35,043 bases of DNA from Plantactinospora alkalitolerans (GCF_015690345.1 NZ_JADPUN010000254.1:1-35043); one strand, 5' to 3'; shown: positions 8,328 to 16,264, counted from the first letter of the stretch. Translations and numbers: made by a program. Notes: a model not told the origin generated them from the sequence alone.

Positions 8328-9343
8328 CCGCCGATCCCGCCCGCCTGCCCGGTCGCGACGCGGTGCCGCTCCTGGACGACCGCACCGGCCCGGCCGGCGG
8401 CACGGTTGGCACCCGGACGCTTCAGGACCCGGTCCCGCAGGCTGCGTCGCAGTTGCGGCGGGATCAGCCAGATCTGGGCGAACGCCAGGTAGTCGTACAC
8501 TCCCGGTCGGCCGTGCTGCCGGGCCTCGCGGAGCAGGGTACGGAACACCGTCGCGCTCCGGGTCGGTGCCGCCATGGAGCTGATCACGCTCATCGTGAGC
8601 GCCGCGTACGCCCGTGGCGTGAGCAGCGGACGGCTCCGCCGAAGCCACTCGAACTGCTCCTGCCACGACGTGTCGAAGGTGATCCTGGGCCGGTCCTCGT
8701 CCTGGTGCCAGAGTACGAGCGGCTCGGCGGCGAAGACGAGGTCCACGTCGTCGTGGCTCAGCGCCCGCAGGGTCCAGTCGAGTTCCTGTAGCCGGCGCAG
8801 GCCGACGGTGAACGGAACCCGGCGGAGCAGTTCGGTCGGTGCCATGATCGTCGAGGTCTGGATGAAGCCGTCACCGTGGAACAGTCCACGGCGCACGGTG
8901 AGGTACTCGCTGAGCGGCTCGCCCGGCGCCGGTAGCCGGCGGGGCATCACGAACTCGGCGCGCGGGGTGCGGTTGACCAGTCGACTCGCGACGATCGGCA
9001 TCGGGACCCGGGCGTCGCGCGCCAGGTCGAGCTGGATCGCGAGCTTCTCGGGAAGCCACTCGTCGTCGTCGTCGAGCAGTGCCGTCCACGGTGCGCGGGC
9101 GGCACGGACACCGACGTTGCGGGCGTTCGGCGCTCCGCCGGACTCCGGCAGGGCGAGCACGCGCAGCCGGGTGTCGCCGATCGCCGCGAGCGTGTCGCAG
9201 GTGGCGTCGTCCGGCCCGTCGACCACGACGAGAACCTCGATGTCGTCCAGGGTCTGCGCCAGCACGCTCCGGACAGCCCGGGTCACCAGCACCGGCCGGT
9301 TACGGGTGGGAATCACCACGCTGACGCTAGGTGTAGAGGACAT
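8324..9343 (-). CDS. Glycosyltransferase family 2
   Basis: Inverting GT-A fold transferase, 339 aa. The N-terminal SVSVVIPTRNRP strand, VDGPDD nucleotide-binding motif, NARNVGVRAA helix and acidic metal/nucleotide motif DDDDEW (residues 91-96) are all as in family 2. The later segment RLQELDWTLRAL carries the ED/D-like catalytic acid and fits the acceptor domain. There is no membrane helix, so it is probably cytosolic. ATG 9343 has only a weak purine run upstream. It is the first gene of the operon with the family 4 enzyme and divergent from the TarS-like gene across 325 bp. It is likely a surface polysaccharide or glycolipid enzyme; the product is unknown. Confidence 0.9.
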   Translation of the reverse strand: MSSTPSVSVVIPTRNRPVLVTRAVRSVLAQTLDDIEVLVVVDGPDDATCDTLAAIGDTRLRVLALPESGGAPNARNVGVRAARAPWTALLDDDDEWLPEKLAIQLDLARDARVPMPIVASRLVNRTPRAEFVMPRRLPAPGEPLSEYLTVRRGLFHGDGFIQTSTIMAPTELLRRVPFTVGLRRLQELDWTLRALSHDDVDLVFAAEPLVLWHQDEDRPRITFDTSWQEQFEWLRRSRPLLTPRAYAALTMSVISSMAAPTRSATVFRTLLREARQHGRPGVYDYLAFAQIWLIPPQLRRSLRDRVLKRPGANRAAGRAGAVVQERHRVATGQAGGIGG

Positions 9344-9668
9344 GAAGACCCGCTAACTCAGACATGAAAACGAGGGGTGTATTTCGCGGTGCGATCAAGC
9401 ACTACCGGCGAAAACAGTATTGGCCGGACGCGGAACGCGGGTTAATTCGCAGCGGCGAATGCGCGTACATTCGAAAGGCGGGAGCCTGCCGTACGGTGTC
9501 CCTGGCGGCGACCACCGAACCACCGCTGAGCTGGGATACCTGTGCCCGGGTTCAGGATCGGACGATTGCCGTACACTCGCCGGGGATTCGATCGGCGTCC
9601 GGGAAATCGAATTGGTGAATTCGAGGAATCGGGCAGGTGAATTTGAGGGTAATGGAGGCCAGCGGCCA
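9344..9668. other. 325-bp intergenic region between divergent glycosyltransferases
   Basis: No convincing gene. Base composition is noticeably less GC-rich than the flanks, as expected for a divergent promoter region. A small inverted repeat, CGAATT (9608-9613) and AATTCG (9618-9623), lies about 45 bp before the plus-strand start. A possible plus-strand -10 (TACACT, near 9573) has a poor -35. An 84-codon open frame at 9364-9618 lacks a ribosome binding site and family features and is not called. Confidence 0.6.
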
Positions 9669-11267
9669 ATGGAAACGCCGGATGTCAGCGTGGTGGTGCC
9701 GGTCTACAACACCATGCCGTACCTGACCCGGTGCCTGACCTCACTGGTCGGGCAGACCATCGGACCGGCCCGGATGCAGATCATCGCGGTGGACGACGGC
9801 TCGACCGACCGCAGCGGCCGGGAACTGGACCGCTTCGCGGCGCGTCATCCGGACCTCTTCACCGTCATCCACCAGGCCAACTCGGGTGGTCCGGCGGGCC
9901 CGTGCAACCGGGCCCTGGACGTCGCCACCGGCCGGTACGTCTTCTTCGTCGGCTCCGACGACCACCTCGGCCCCGAGGCCCTGCACCGGCTGGTCACCGC
10001 GGCGGACGCGTACGACTCGGACGTGGTGCTGGGCAAGGTCGTCGGCGTGCACAGCCGGCACATCTACCAGGACATCTTCGCCCGCAACGAGGTCGAGATC
10101 AGCCTCTTCGACTCTCCGCTGCCGCGCTCGCTGGCCAACACGAAGCTGTTCCGCCGGGACATGCTGGAGCGGTACCGCATCCGCTACCCCGAGGACCTGC
10201 CGATCGGCAGCGACCTGCCGTTCACCCTCCAGGCCTGCTACCGGGCCCGGCGGATCTCGGTGCTCGCCGACTACGACTTCTACTTCGCCGTACGGCGGTT
10301 CAGCGCCACCAACATCACCTACCTCAGCCGGCACGCCCGGCGGCTGCGGACCGTCGAGGCCAACGTGGCGTTCGTGGCCGGGTTGATCGAGCCCGGCAAG
10401 CAGCGGGACGCGGTGCTGGCGTACCGGTTCGACCACGAGATCGCGGGGCTCGTCGAGGACGACCTCCTCCAACTCGACCGGGCCACCCAGCAGCTCGTGC
10501 ACGACGGAATCGGGCGGCTGGTGGCCGAGCACCTCAGCGACGACATCGCCGACCGGCTGGGCCCGGAGACCCGGATCCGGCTGGCGTTGACCCGGGACGG
10601 CACCCTCGACGACCTGCTCGCGGTGATCCGGCAGGACGCCGAGGGCGGGGTGCCCCGTACCGTCGTCGACGGCTCGCGGCGGTACGCGGCGTACCCGGGA
10701 TTCCGCGACCCCGAGCGGCACCTGCCGGACGCCTGTTTCGACGTCACCTCGGTCCCGGACTGGGCGGCCAAGCTCGACGCCACCGGCCTGGCCTGGGAGG
10801 ACGACGACCTCGGCCAACGCGTGCTGACCATCACCGCGCACACCCCGGTGCCGCAGCTCGCGGCCGTCGGCGCCGATCCGCTGACGGTGAGCGCGGAGGA
10901 GATCCCGGCCGATACCCGGATCATCGCCACCGGTACCGCCGGAACCACCGTACGGATCAGGTTCAGCGCGGCGGACCTGCTCGCCGCCAGCGACCCGACC
11001 GGGCAGCGCCGGATCGTATCCGCGCAGGTGGGGACGTTCGAGCCGGACCGCGCCCCGGGTGCGACGAACGCCAACGGCGCGGCCGGGGCGGCCGCCGTCC
11101 GCGCGCCCCGCCTGGCCGGTGCGGTGCCACTGGTACGCCGTCGCGGCGCCCGGCTCTACGTGATCACGCCAACCCGGGACAGCTCCGGTCGACTCATGAT
11201 CTCCGTGGTGCCGGTCACCCCGGGCCGGGTCACCGCCCGCCTGCGCCGGCTGGTACGCCGCCGCTGA
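9669..11267 (+). CDS. Family 2 glycosyltransferase, TarS/TarP-like
   Basis: 532-aa protein with an N-terminal GT-A domain: VSVVVPVYNTMPYL, IIAVDDGSTD (about residue 38), NSGGPAGPCNRAL, then FVGSDDHLGPEAL, where SDD (96-98) replaces the usual DxD. The segment GSDLPFTLQACYRA contains Asp182, positioned like the catalytic acid of TarS/TarP. About 250 residues of beta-rich C-terminal region follow, reminiscent of the trimerisation modules of those wall teichoic acid glycosyltransferases. ATG 9669 follows a GGAGG about eleven bases upstream. The GT domain is certain; teichoic acid or another poly-phosphodiester as acceptor is inference by resemblance. It converges on tetR with an 11-bp gap and no terminator. 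Confidence 0.85.
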   Translation: METPDVSVVVPVYNTMPYLTRCLTSLVGQTIGPARMQIIAVDDGSTDRSGRELDRFAARHPDLFTVIHQANSGGPAGPCNRALDVATGRYVFFVGSDDHLGPEALHRLVTAADAYDSDVVLGKVVGVHSRHIYQDIFARNEVEISLFDSPLPRSLANTKLFRRDMLERYRIRYPEDLPIGSDLPFTLQACYRARRISVLADYDFYFAVRRFSATNITYLSRHARRLRTVEANVAFVAGLIEPGKQRDAVLAYRFDHEIAGLVEDDLLQLDRATQQLVHDGIGRLVAEHLSDDIADRLGPETRIRLALTRDGTLDDLLAVIRQDAEGGVPRTVVDGSRRYAAYPGFRDPERHLPDACFDVTSVPDWAAKLDATGLAWEDDDLGQRVLTITAHTPVPQLAAVGADPLTVSAEEIPADTRIIATGTAGTTVRIRFSAADLLAASDPTGQRRIVSAQVGTFEPDRAPGATNANGAAGAAAVRAPRLAGAVPLVRRRGARLYVITPTRDSSGRLMISVVPVTPGRVTARLRRLVRRR

Positions 11268-11278
11268 CGAGCGAGGGC

Positions 11279-11956
11279 TCAGGTACGCGTCGGCAGCCCG
11301 TCGAGCAGGTACGTCAGCCCGCGCCGGAAGGTGTCCTCCCAGTCCCGGTCGTCCAGATGTCCGGTGTCGACGAGCGTGGGATAGCGGTCCCGTTGGGTGG
11401 CGAGGTGGTCCCGGGCGGCCTCCCGGGGCTCCGGTGCGTCGAGGCGCTGCCACGACGACAGCGTGACGGCGGACCCGATCACGTAGTTGGCCAGGGCGTG
11501 CGTGGCCGCGCCGAGGTCCGGCTCCACCAGCCCGGAGCGCTGGAGTGCCGCCTGGAGGAACTCCGTCCGGGTCAGCACGTTCGGGCCGAGCATCGGCCGG
11601 CCGAGCAGTGCCGCCGACCATGGATGGCGCAGCATCGCCGCCCGCCAGTCGAGCAGCAGACCCTCGACGTCGACCCGCCAGTCCCGATCCGACCCGGCGT
11701 CTCCGGCCGACCCGTCAGGTAGCCGTACCTCGCCGAAGATGTGGTCCAGGGCCAGGTCGACGACGTCGTCCTTGGTGGCCACGTGCCAGTAGAGCGTGGT
11801 GGGACCGGCGTCCAGGTGCTCCGCCAGCCGCCGCATGGTCAGCCCGCCGACGCCCTCCCGGTCCAGCAGTTCCACCGCCGCCGTGACGATCCGGTCCCGG
11901 TGCAGCGGTGGTCCGCTCCGGGACGGCCGTTGGGGTCGCAGCCACACACCAGTCAT
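11279..11956 (-). CDS. TetR family transcriptional repressor
   Basis: One-component repressor, 225 aa. The N-terminal helix-turn-helix is at about residues 39-58 (LTMRRLAEHLDAGPTTLYWH), followed by KDDVVDLALD. The C-terminal ligand domain is of the tetracycline-repressor type (RRGLTYLLDGL near the end). The ATG at 11956 has no ribosome binding site. A TAGACT hexamer on the minus strand ends 7 bp before it, so the mRNA is probably leaderless. It is divergent from the ABC-F gene with a perfect 37-bp palindrome between, which overlaps both promoter regions. The likely job is drug-inducible control of itself and the ABC-F gene. The ligand is unknown. Confidence 0.93.
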   Translation of the reverse strand: MTGVWLRPQRPSRSGPPLHRDRIVTAAVELLDREGVGGLTMRRLAEHLDAGPTTLYWHVATKDDVVDLALDHIFGEVRLPDGSAGDAGSDRDWRVDVEGLLLDWRAAMLRHPWSAALLGRPMLGPNVLTRTEFLQAALQRSGLVEPDLGAATHALANYVIGSAVTLSSWQRLDAPEPREAARDHLATQRDRYPTLVDTGHLDDRDWEDTFRRGLTYLLDGLPTRT

Positions 11957-11975
11957 GCGGCGGAGTCTAGTATGG

Positions 11976-12012
11976 CGGTCGGGTTCTAGAACGCTGTTCT
12001 AGAACCCGACCG
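11976..12012. promoter_or_regulatory. TetR operator, perfect inverted repeat
   Basis: Arms of 17 bp, CGGTCGGGTTCTAGAAC (11976-11992) and its exact reverse complement (11996-12012), are separated by GCT. Each arm contains the self-complementary TTCTAGAA. It sits between the divergent tetR (start 11956) and ABC-F (start 12049) genes. The size and position are those of a TetR operator, possibly for two dimers. Confidence 0.9.
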
Positions 12013-12048
12013 TTGGTCCGGAACTTCGGACAGCTCGCTGGAGGACCC

Positions 12049-13683
12049 GTGGCACACATCGAGATCAGGCACCTCGGCTACCGGCTGCCCGACGGCCGTC
12101 CGCTGCTCGACGACGTCTCCTTCCGGGTCGGGGACGGCGTCACCGCCGCGCTGGTCGGCCCGAACGGTGCGGGCAAGACCACGCTGCTGCGCCTGGTCGC
12201 CGGTGACCTGATCCCGACCGCCGGGGAGATCGTCAGCTCGGGTGGGCTCGGCGTGATGCGCCAGTTCATCGGCTCGATCCGCGACCACCGGACCGTGCAC
12301 GAGCTACTGCTCTCGGTGGCGCCCGACCGGATCCGGCAGGCCGCCGACAAGCTGATCCGGGCCGAACACGCCCTCGGCGAACACGACGACGAGCCGACCC
12401 AGCTCCGCTACGCCCACGCCGTCACCGAGTACGTCGAGGCCGGCGGGTACGACCTCGAAGTCGTCTGGGACGCGGTGACCACGGCGGCGCTCGGCCTGCC
12501 GCACGAGCGGGCCGGCAGCCGGGACGTCAACACGCTCTCCGGCGGCGAACAGAAACGCCTCGTCCTGGAGGCGCTGCTGCGCGGCCCGGACCAACTGCTG
12601 CTGCTCGACGAACCGGACAACTACCTCGACGTACCGGGCAAGCAGTGGCTGGAGCGACAACTGCGGGCGAGCACCAAGACCGTGCTGCTGGTCTCGCACG
12701 ACCGGCAACTGCTCGCCGAGGCGGCCGACCGGATCGTCACCGTCGAGGACCGGCAGGTCTGGGTGCACGGCGGCGGGTTCGCCAGCTATCCGGCGGCCCG
12801 GCGGGACCGGACCGACCAGCTCGACGACCGGCGCCGACGCTGGGAGGAGGAGCACGCCCGGCTCCGGCACCTGGTACACACCGCCCGGCAGAGCGCCGCG
12901 CACAACGACGCGCTCGCCTCCGCGTACCGGGCGGCGCGCAGTCGACTGGCCCGGTTCACCGACGCCGGACCACCGACCCGGCCGCCGAAGGAGCAGAACG
13001 TGCGGATCCGGCTGCGCGGCGGGCGTACCGGAAAACAGGCCCTGCTCTGCCACCAGCTCGAACTGATCGGCCTGATGCGACCGTTCGACCTGGAGATCTG
13101 GTACGGCGAGCGGGTAGCGGTGCTCGGCTCCAACGGCTCGGGCAAGTCACAGTTCCTCAGGCTGCTGGCGAGCGGCGGCGACCCCGAACCGCCGGACGGC
13201 CATCCGGTCGCCCACCGGGGCACGGTGCGGCTCGGCGCCCGCGTCGTACCCGGATTCTTCGCCCAGACCCACGCCCGACCCGACCTGTACGGGCGCACCC
13301 CGGCCGACATCCTGATGACCGGACACGCCCTGCTCCGCAACGACGCCATGGCGGCGCTGGCCCGGTACGAGATCGCGCCCGCCTGGAACCAGCCGTTCCA
13401 GACCCTCTCCGGCGGAGAGCAGGCCCGGTTGCAGATCCTGCTGCTCGAACTGGCCGGCGCCACCCTGCTGCTGCTCGACGAGCCGACCGACAATCTCGAT
13501 CTGGCCAGCGCCGACGCCCTGCAACGCGGCCTGGCGGACTTCGCCGGAACGGTCGTCACGGTCACCCACGACCGCTGGTTCGCCGCACACACCGACCGCT
13601 ATCTGCTCTTCCGCTCGGACGGACGCGTCGAGGAGACCGACGAGCCGGTCTGGACGGAGGCCCGGGTCGCCCGACCCCGCTGA
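12049..13683 (+). CDS. ABC-F family ATPase, putative ribosome-protection protein
   Basis: Soluble protein of two fused ABC ATPase domains with no membrane segment, 544 aa, as in ABC-F translation factors and antibiotic-resistance proteins. Domain 1: Walker A GPNGAGKT (37-44), LSGGEQ (163-168), Walker B with DEPDNYLD (about 187-194; the family norm is DEPTNHLD), switch VSHDR. A charged helical linker of about 80 residues follows (RRRRWEEEHARLRHLV). Domain 2: GSNGSGKS (360-367), LSGGEQ (453-458), DEPTDNLD, THDRW. Both catalytic Glu residues are present. GTG 12049 has GGAGGA five bases upstream. Adjacent TetR control suggests inducible resistance to a ribosome-targeting compound; this is inference, as some ABC-F proteins are housekeeping factors. 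Confidence 0.93.
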   Translation: MAHIEIRHLGYRLPDGRPLLDDVSFRVGDGVTAALVGPNGAGKTTLLRLVAGDLIPTAGEIVSSGGLGVMRQFIGSIRDHRTVHELLLSVAPDRIRQAADKLIRAEHALGEHDDEPTQLRYAHAVTEYVEAGGYDLEVVWDAVTTAALGLPHERAGSRDVNTLSGGEQKRLVLEALLRGPDQLLLLDEPDNYLDVPGKQWLERQLRASTKTVLLVSHDRQLLAEAADRIVTVEDRQVWVHGGGFASYPAARRDRTDQLDDRRRRWEEEHARLRHLVHTARQSAAHNDALASAYRAARSRLARFTDAGPPTRPPKEQNVRIRLRGGRTGKQALLCHQLELIGLMRPFDLEIWYGERVAVLGSNGSGKSQFLRLLASGGDPEPPDGHPVAHRGTVRLGARVVPGFFAQTHARPDLYGRTPADILMTGHALLRNDAMAALARYEIAPAWNQPFQTLSGGEQARLQILLLELAGATLLLLDEPTDNLDLASADALQRGLADFAGTVVTVTHDRWFAAHTDRYLLFRSDGRVEETDEPVWTEARVARPR

Positions 13684-14465
13684 AGTCTGCCGAGGAGGGT
13701 TGCGGTCCCCTCGTCGGCGGGTAGGAACGCCTCCAGCCTCAGTTCGGCGATCGTGACGTCGACAGCGGTGCCGAAATGGGTCAGCGTGGTGAGCAGCCGC
13801 AGCTCGCCGTCCCCGGTACGCAGTCTCAGCGGCACGGCGAAGCCCAGGTGCTCCGGCCCAGGCCGGCGCGGACGCTCCGGCACCAGCTCGACGAGTTCGC
13901 CGACCAGCGCCGCCAGCCGCTCGTCGGGATTGCGTGCCGCCTCCTCGCGGAGCCGGTCGAGCACGTGCCAGGCCCATTCGTCGAGGTTGCGAATCCGCGG
14001 TGCCAGGCCGTCCGGGTGCAGCAGGACCCGAGGAACGCTGACCGGCGGTACGAGCAACCGTGGCGCCACCCCGTCGGTCAGCGCGCCGAAGGCGTCGTTG
14101 GCCGAGACGAGGTCGCCGTGCCGGTCGACGATCACCGCCGGATAGGGCTGGTGCCCGGCCAGGATGCGTTCCAGCGCGGTGCGGACCGGTGCGAGCGCGG
14201 GATCGTCGTACCGGGTCTCCCGGTAGGCCGGGGCGTACCCGGCGGCGAGCAGCAGGGAGTTCCGCTCCCGGATCGGCACCTCCAGTGATTCGGCCAGCCG
14301 GACCACCATGGCCCGGCCCGGCACCGACCGCCCGTTCTCGATGAAACTGACATGCCGTTGCGTGGTGCCGGCGCGCACCGCCAACTCCAACTGGCTGACC
14401 CCACGCCGGGTACGCCATCCGTGCAGTGCTCCGGCCAGCCCGCCGCGCGTCATGTTGGTGCTCAC
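13599..14465 (-). CDS. XRE-family regulator with MmyB-like ligand domain
   Basis: Transcription factor, 288 aa. The N-terminal XRE helix-turn-helix reads GVSQLELAVRAGTTQRHVSFIENGRSVP (about 22-49). It is followed by the MmyB-like domain (YPAVIVDRHGDLVSANDAFGAL, then NLDEWAWHVLDRL and FGTAVDVTIAELRLEAFLPAD). GTG 14465 is preferred over ATG 14453 because GGGAGG lies about twelve bases before it. The expected family C-terminus comes near AFLPADEGT, but the frame continues about 30 residues and runs 85 bp into the 3' end of the convergent ABC-F gene on the other strand. It is divergent from a SnoaL-like gene, the usual target arrangement for this regulator class. Function beyond that is unknown. 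Confidence 0.9.
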   Translation of the reverse strand: MSTNMTRGGLAGALHGWRTRRGVSQLELAVRAGTTQRHVSFIENGRSVPGRAMVVRLAESLEVPIRERNSLLLAAGYAPAYRETRYDDPALAPVRTALERILAGHQPYPAVIVDRHGDLVSANDAFGALTDGVAPRLLVPPVSVPRVLLHPDGLAPRIRNLDEWAWHVLDRLREEAARNPDERLAALVGELVELVPERPRRPGPEHLGFAVPLRLRTGDGELRLLTTLTHFGTAVDVTIAELRLEAFLPADEGTATLLGRLQRGRATRASVQTGSSVSSTRPSERKSR

Positions 14466-14500
14466 CGGTCCGTGTCTACCTCCCGGCGGACCGTTCGGCC

Positions 14501-14516
14501 ATTCCCTCCGGGGAAT
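14501..14516. promoter_or_regulatory. Candidate operator between XRE regulator and SnoaL-like gene
   Basis: Perfect inverted repeat ATTCCC (14501-14506), TCCG spacer, GGGAAT (14511-14516), in the 116-bp region between the divergent starts at 14465 and 14582. It is a plausible binding site for the adjacent XRE regulator. No -35/-10 pair is clear. Confidence 0.45.
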
Positions 14517-14581
14517 TGCCCAGCCCCACCCCACAGCGCAGAGTCGGGGCCGACAGAAGATTCACGACGAGGGAGTCAGTC

Positions 14582-15001
14582 ATGACCGGTACCGACCCGC
14601 GGGCGCTGGCCAGCCGATACGTCGGGGTCTGGAACGAGCCGGACGCCGAGCGGCGCCGCGCGGCCGTCCGCGGGCTGTGGACCGAGGACGCCGCGCACAT
14701 CCTCCAGCCGCCCCAGGAGATCCGCGAGGCCGTCGCCGGGCTGGGCTTCCCCGCCACCGCCCTCGAAGCCCGTGGCCACGCCGCCCTGGAGGTCCGGGTC
14801 ACCCGGGCGTACGACGACTTCGTGGCGCCCGGAACGTTCACCTTCAGACTCCGGAACAACGCCGACCGGCTGCACGACGTCGTCAAGTTCAACTGGGAGA
14901 TGGTCTCCGCCGACGGCGAGGTGGCCGCCGTCGGCCTGGAGATCCTCGTCCTGCACCCCGATGGCCGGATCAGGACCGACTACCAGTTCATCGAGAGCTG
15001 A
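14582..15001 (+). CDS. SnoaL-like / nuclear transport factor 2 family protein
   Basis: Small alpha+beta-barrel protein of 139 aa with the SnoaL-like pattern: N-terminal helix ALASRYVGVWNEPDAERRRAAVRGLWTEDAAHIL, then strands ending GLEILVLHPDGRIRTDYQFIES. Members are enzymes (isomerases, cyclases, hydratases) or binding proteins, so the reaction cannot be assigned. The ATG at 14582 has GAGGGAG upstream. It is divergent from the XRE/MmyB-like regulator, which probably controls it. It converges on the anti-sigma gene with a 5-bp gap. Confidence 0.87.
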   Translation: MTGTDPRALASRYVGVWNEPDAERRRAAVRGLWTEDAAHILQPPQEIREAVAGLGFPATALEARGHAALEVRVTRAYDDFVAPGTFTFRLRNNADRLHDVVKFNWEMVSADGEVAAVGLEILVLHPDGRIRTDYQFIES

Positions 15002-15006
15002 CCGGG

Positions 15007-15696
15007 CTACGGCACGTCGTAGGCGAGCAGCGGGGTGTTGTCGTACCGGACGAGTTCCAGCCGGAGCAGTTCGGACCGGGTGAACCTGGTGAACCCGGTG
15101 AAGGTGACGTCGTCGCCGGGTGCGGCCACCCACGAGCCGACCTGCTCCGTCGCGCCGTCCGGGCCGTACGCGACCAGCCGGAAGGTGTACGCCTTCGTGT
15201 AGTCCGCCGTCTTCTTGTAGAGGCACTTCATCGTCACCTGGGTGCCCGCCCTCGTGCCGTTGAAGCCGATCTCGGCGCTCACCGGCACGGCACCCCGGAC
15301 CGGGTGCATGGCGGCCATCCGCACCTCGACGCCGCTACCGCCGTTGCCCAGCGGCAGCAGGCTCGCGCCGAGCCCGACGACGACGGCCAGGCAGGCGGCG
15401 GCCAGGGTCATCGCGGCGAGCCGGATCCGGCCGGCCCGACGTTCCCGGCGCCGGGCGGCCACGGCCGCGTCGACCAGTTTCGGCACCCGGGACTCGGCGG
15501 GCGGCGGTGCGGAGATCCACTCCAGTCCGGCCGGATCGAGCCGCCCCAGCAGGCCCGGCAGTACGGCGATCTCGGCGACCGCCTCCCGGCAGGCCGGACA
15601 GCCGGCCAGATGCCGTTCGTACGCGGTCCGCTCGGCGGGTGACAGGGCGCCCAGCACGTACGCGCCATCATCGTGGGCGTACTCGCAGCGCATCAT
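15007..15696 (-). CDS. Zinc-binding anti-sigma factor
   Basis: Membrane anti-sigma factor, 229 aa. The N-terminal cytosolic ZAS domain has His29-x3-Cys33-x2-Cys36 (RHLAGCPAC) after MMRCEYAHDDGAYVLGALS. One membrane helix is at about 91-116, preceded by Arg-rich RRRERRAGR. The extracytoplasmic domain of about 110 residues resembles the RskA type. ATG 15696 overlaps the sigma stop (ATGA), which fixes the start. It is expected to hold the adjacent ECF sigma factor inactive until a signal triggers release, probably by regulated proteolysis as in the SigK/RskA class. The signal is unknown. Confidence 0.9.
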   Translation of the reverse strand: MMRCEYAHDDGAYVLGALSPAERTAYERHLAGCPACREAVAEIAVLPGLLGRLDPAGLEWISAPPPAESRVPKLVDAAVAARRRERRAGRIRLAAMTLAAACLAVVVGLGASLLPLGNGGSGVEVRMAAMHPVRGAVPVSAEIGFNGTRAGTQVTMKCLYKKTADYTKAYTFRLVAYGPDGATEQVGSWVAAPGDDVTFTGFTRFTRSELLRLELVRYDNTPLLAYDVP

Positions 15697-16175
15697 TCGG
15701 TCACCCCCATCTCCGCCAACACCAGGCGCAACGATCGCAGCGCGTAGTGCGTACGCGATTTCACCGTTCCCGGCGGCACTCCCAGCCGGGCGGCCGCCTC
15801 GGCCACCGACCGGCCCTGGTAGAAGCACTCCACCAGCACCTCGCGGTGCGGCGGCGACAGCCGGTGCAGCGCCTCCGCGACCGTCCATGCCTCCACCGCG
15901 CGATCCGCCTCGTCGACGACCTGCGGCGGCTCCGGCAGGTCGTCGGTGATGACCTCACCGATCCGGGCGCTGCGCCGCCGCCAGGCGTCGATGGCGAGGT
16001 TCCTGGCGATGGTGAACAGCCAGGCCCGGACCGATCCCCGCTGCGGGTCCATCGCCTCCGGATGCCGCCAGGCCCGCAGCAGGGTCTCCTGCACCAGGTC
16101 CTCGGCCCGCTGCCGGTCACCGCTGGTCAGCCGCAGGGCGTGCGCGAGCAGCGCCTCGCCGTGCTCGTCGTGCAT
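15693..16175 (-). CDS. ECF RNA polymerase sigma factor
   Basis: Group 4 sigma factor, SigK-like. Region 2 includes AEDLVQETLLRAWRHP and VRAWLFTIARNLAIDAWRRR; region 4 includes LSPPHREVLVECFYQGRSVAEAAARLGVPPGTVKSRTHYALRSLR. The end given, ATG 16175, yields 160 aa but has no ribosome binding site. The frame is open 33 bp further and reads SDRDAQLLRA, as sigma N-termini often do. An AGCGAGGA ribosome binding site is followed about six bases later by ATC (16208-16206), and the next in-frame codon upstream of that region is eventually TAG (16235). The real start may therefore be the ATC, or CTG 16184. It forms an operon with its anti-sigma. Confidence 0.9.
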   Translation of the reverse strand: MHDEHGEALLAHALRLTSGDRQRAEDLVQETLLRAWRHPEAMDPQRGSVRAWLFTIARNLAIDAWRRRSARIGEVITDDLPEPPQVVDEADRAVEAWTVAEALHRLSPPHREVLVECFYQGRSVAEAAARLGVPPGTVKSRTHYALRSLRLVLAEMGVTE

Positions 16176-16264
16176 GGCGCGCAGTAGTTGGGCGTCCCGG
16201 TCGCTGATGGTGTTCCTCGCTTCCCCCGCCCGCTACGGCTGCCGGACCCCCGTCGCCAGGTTTC

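Noticed and set aside
9364-9618. 84-codon open frame in the gap between glycosyltransferases
   Set aside because: No ribosome binding site, no family features, and it lies in the lower-GC promoter region.
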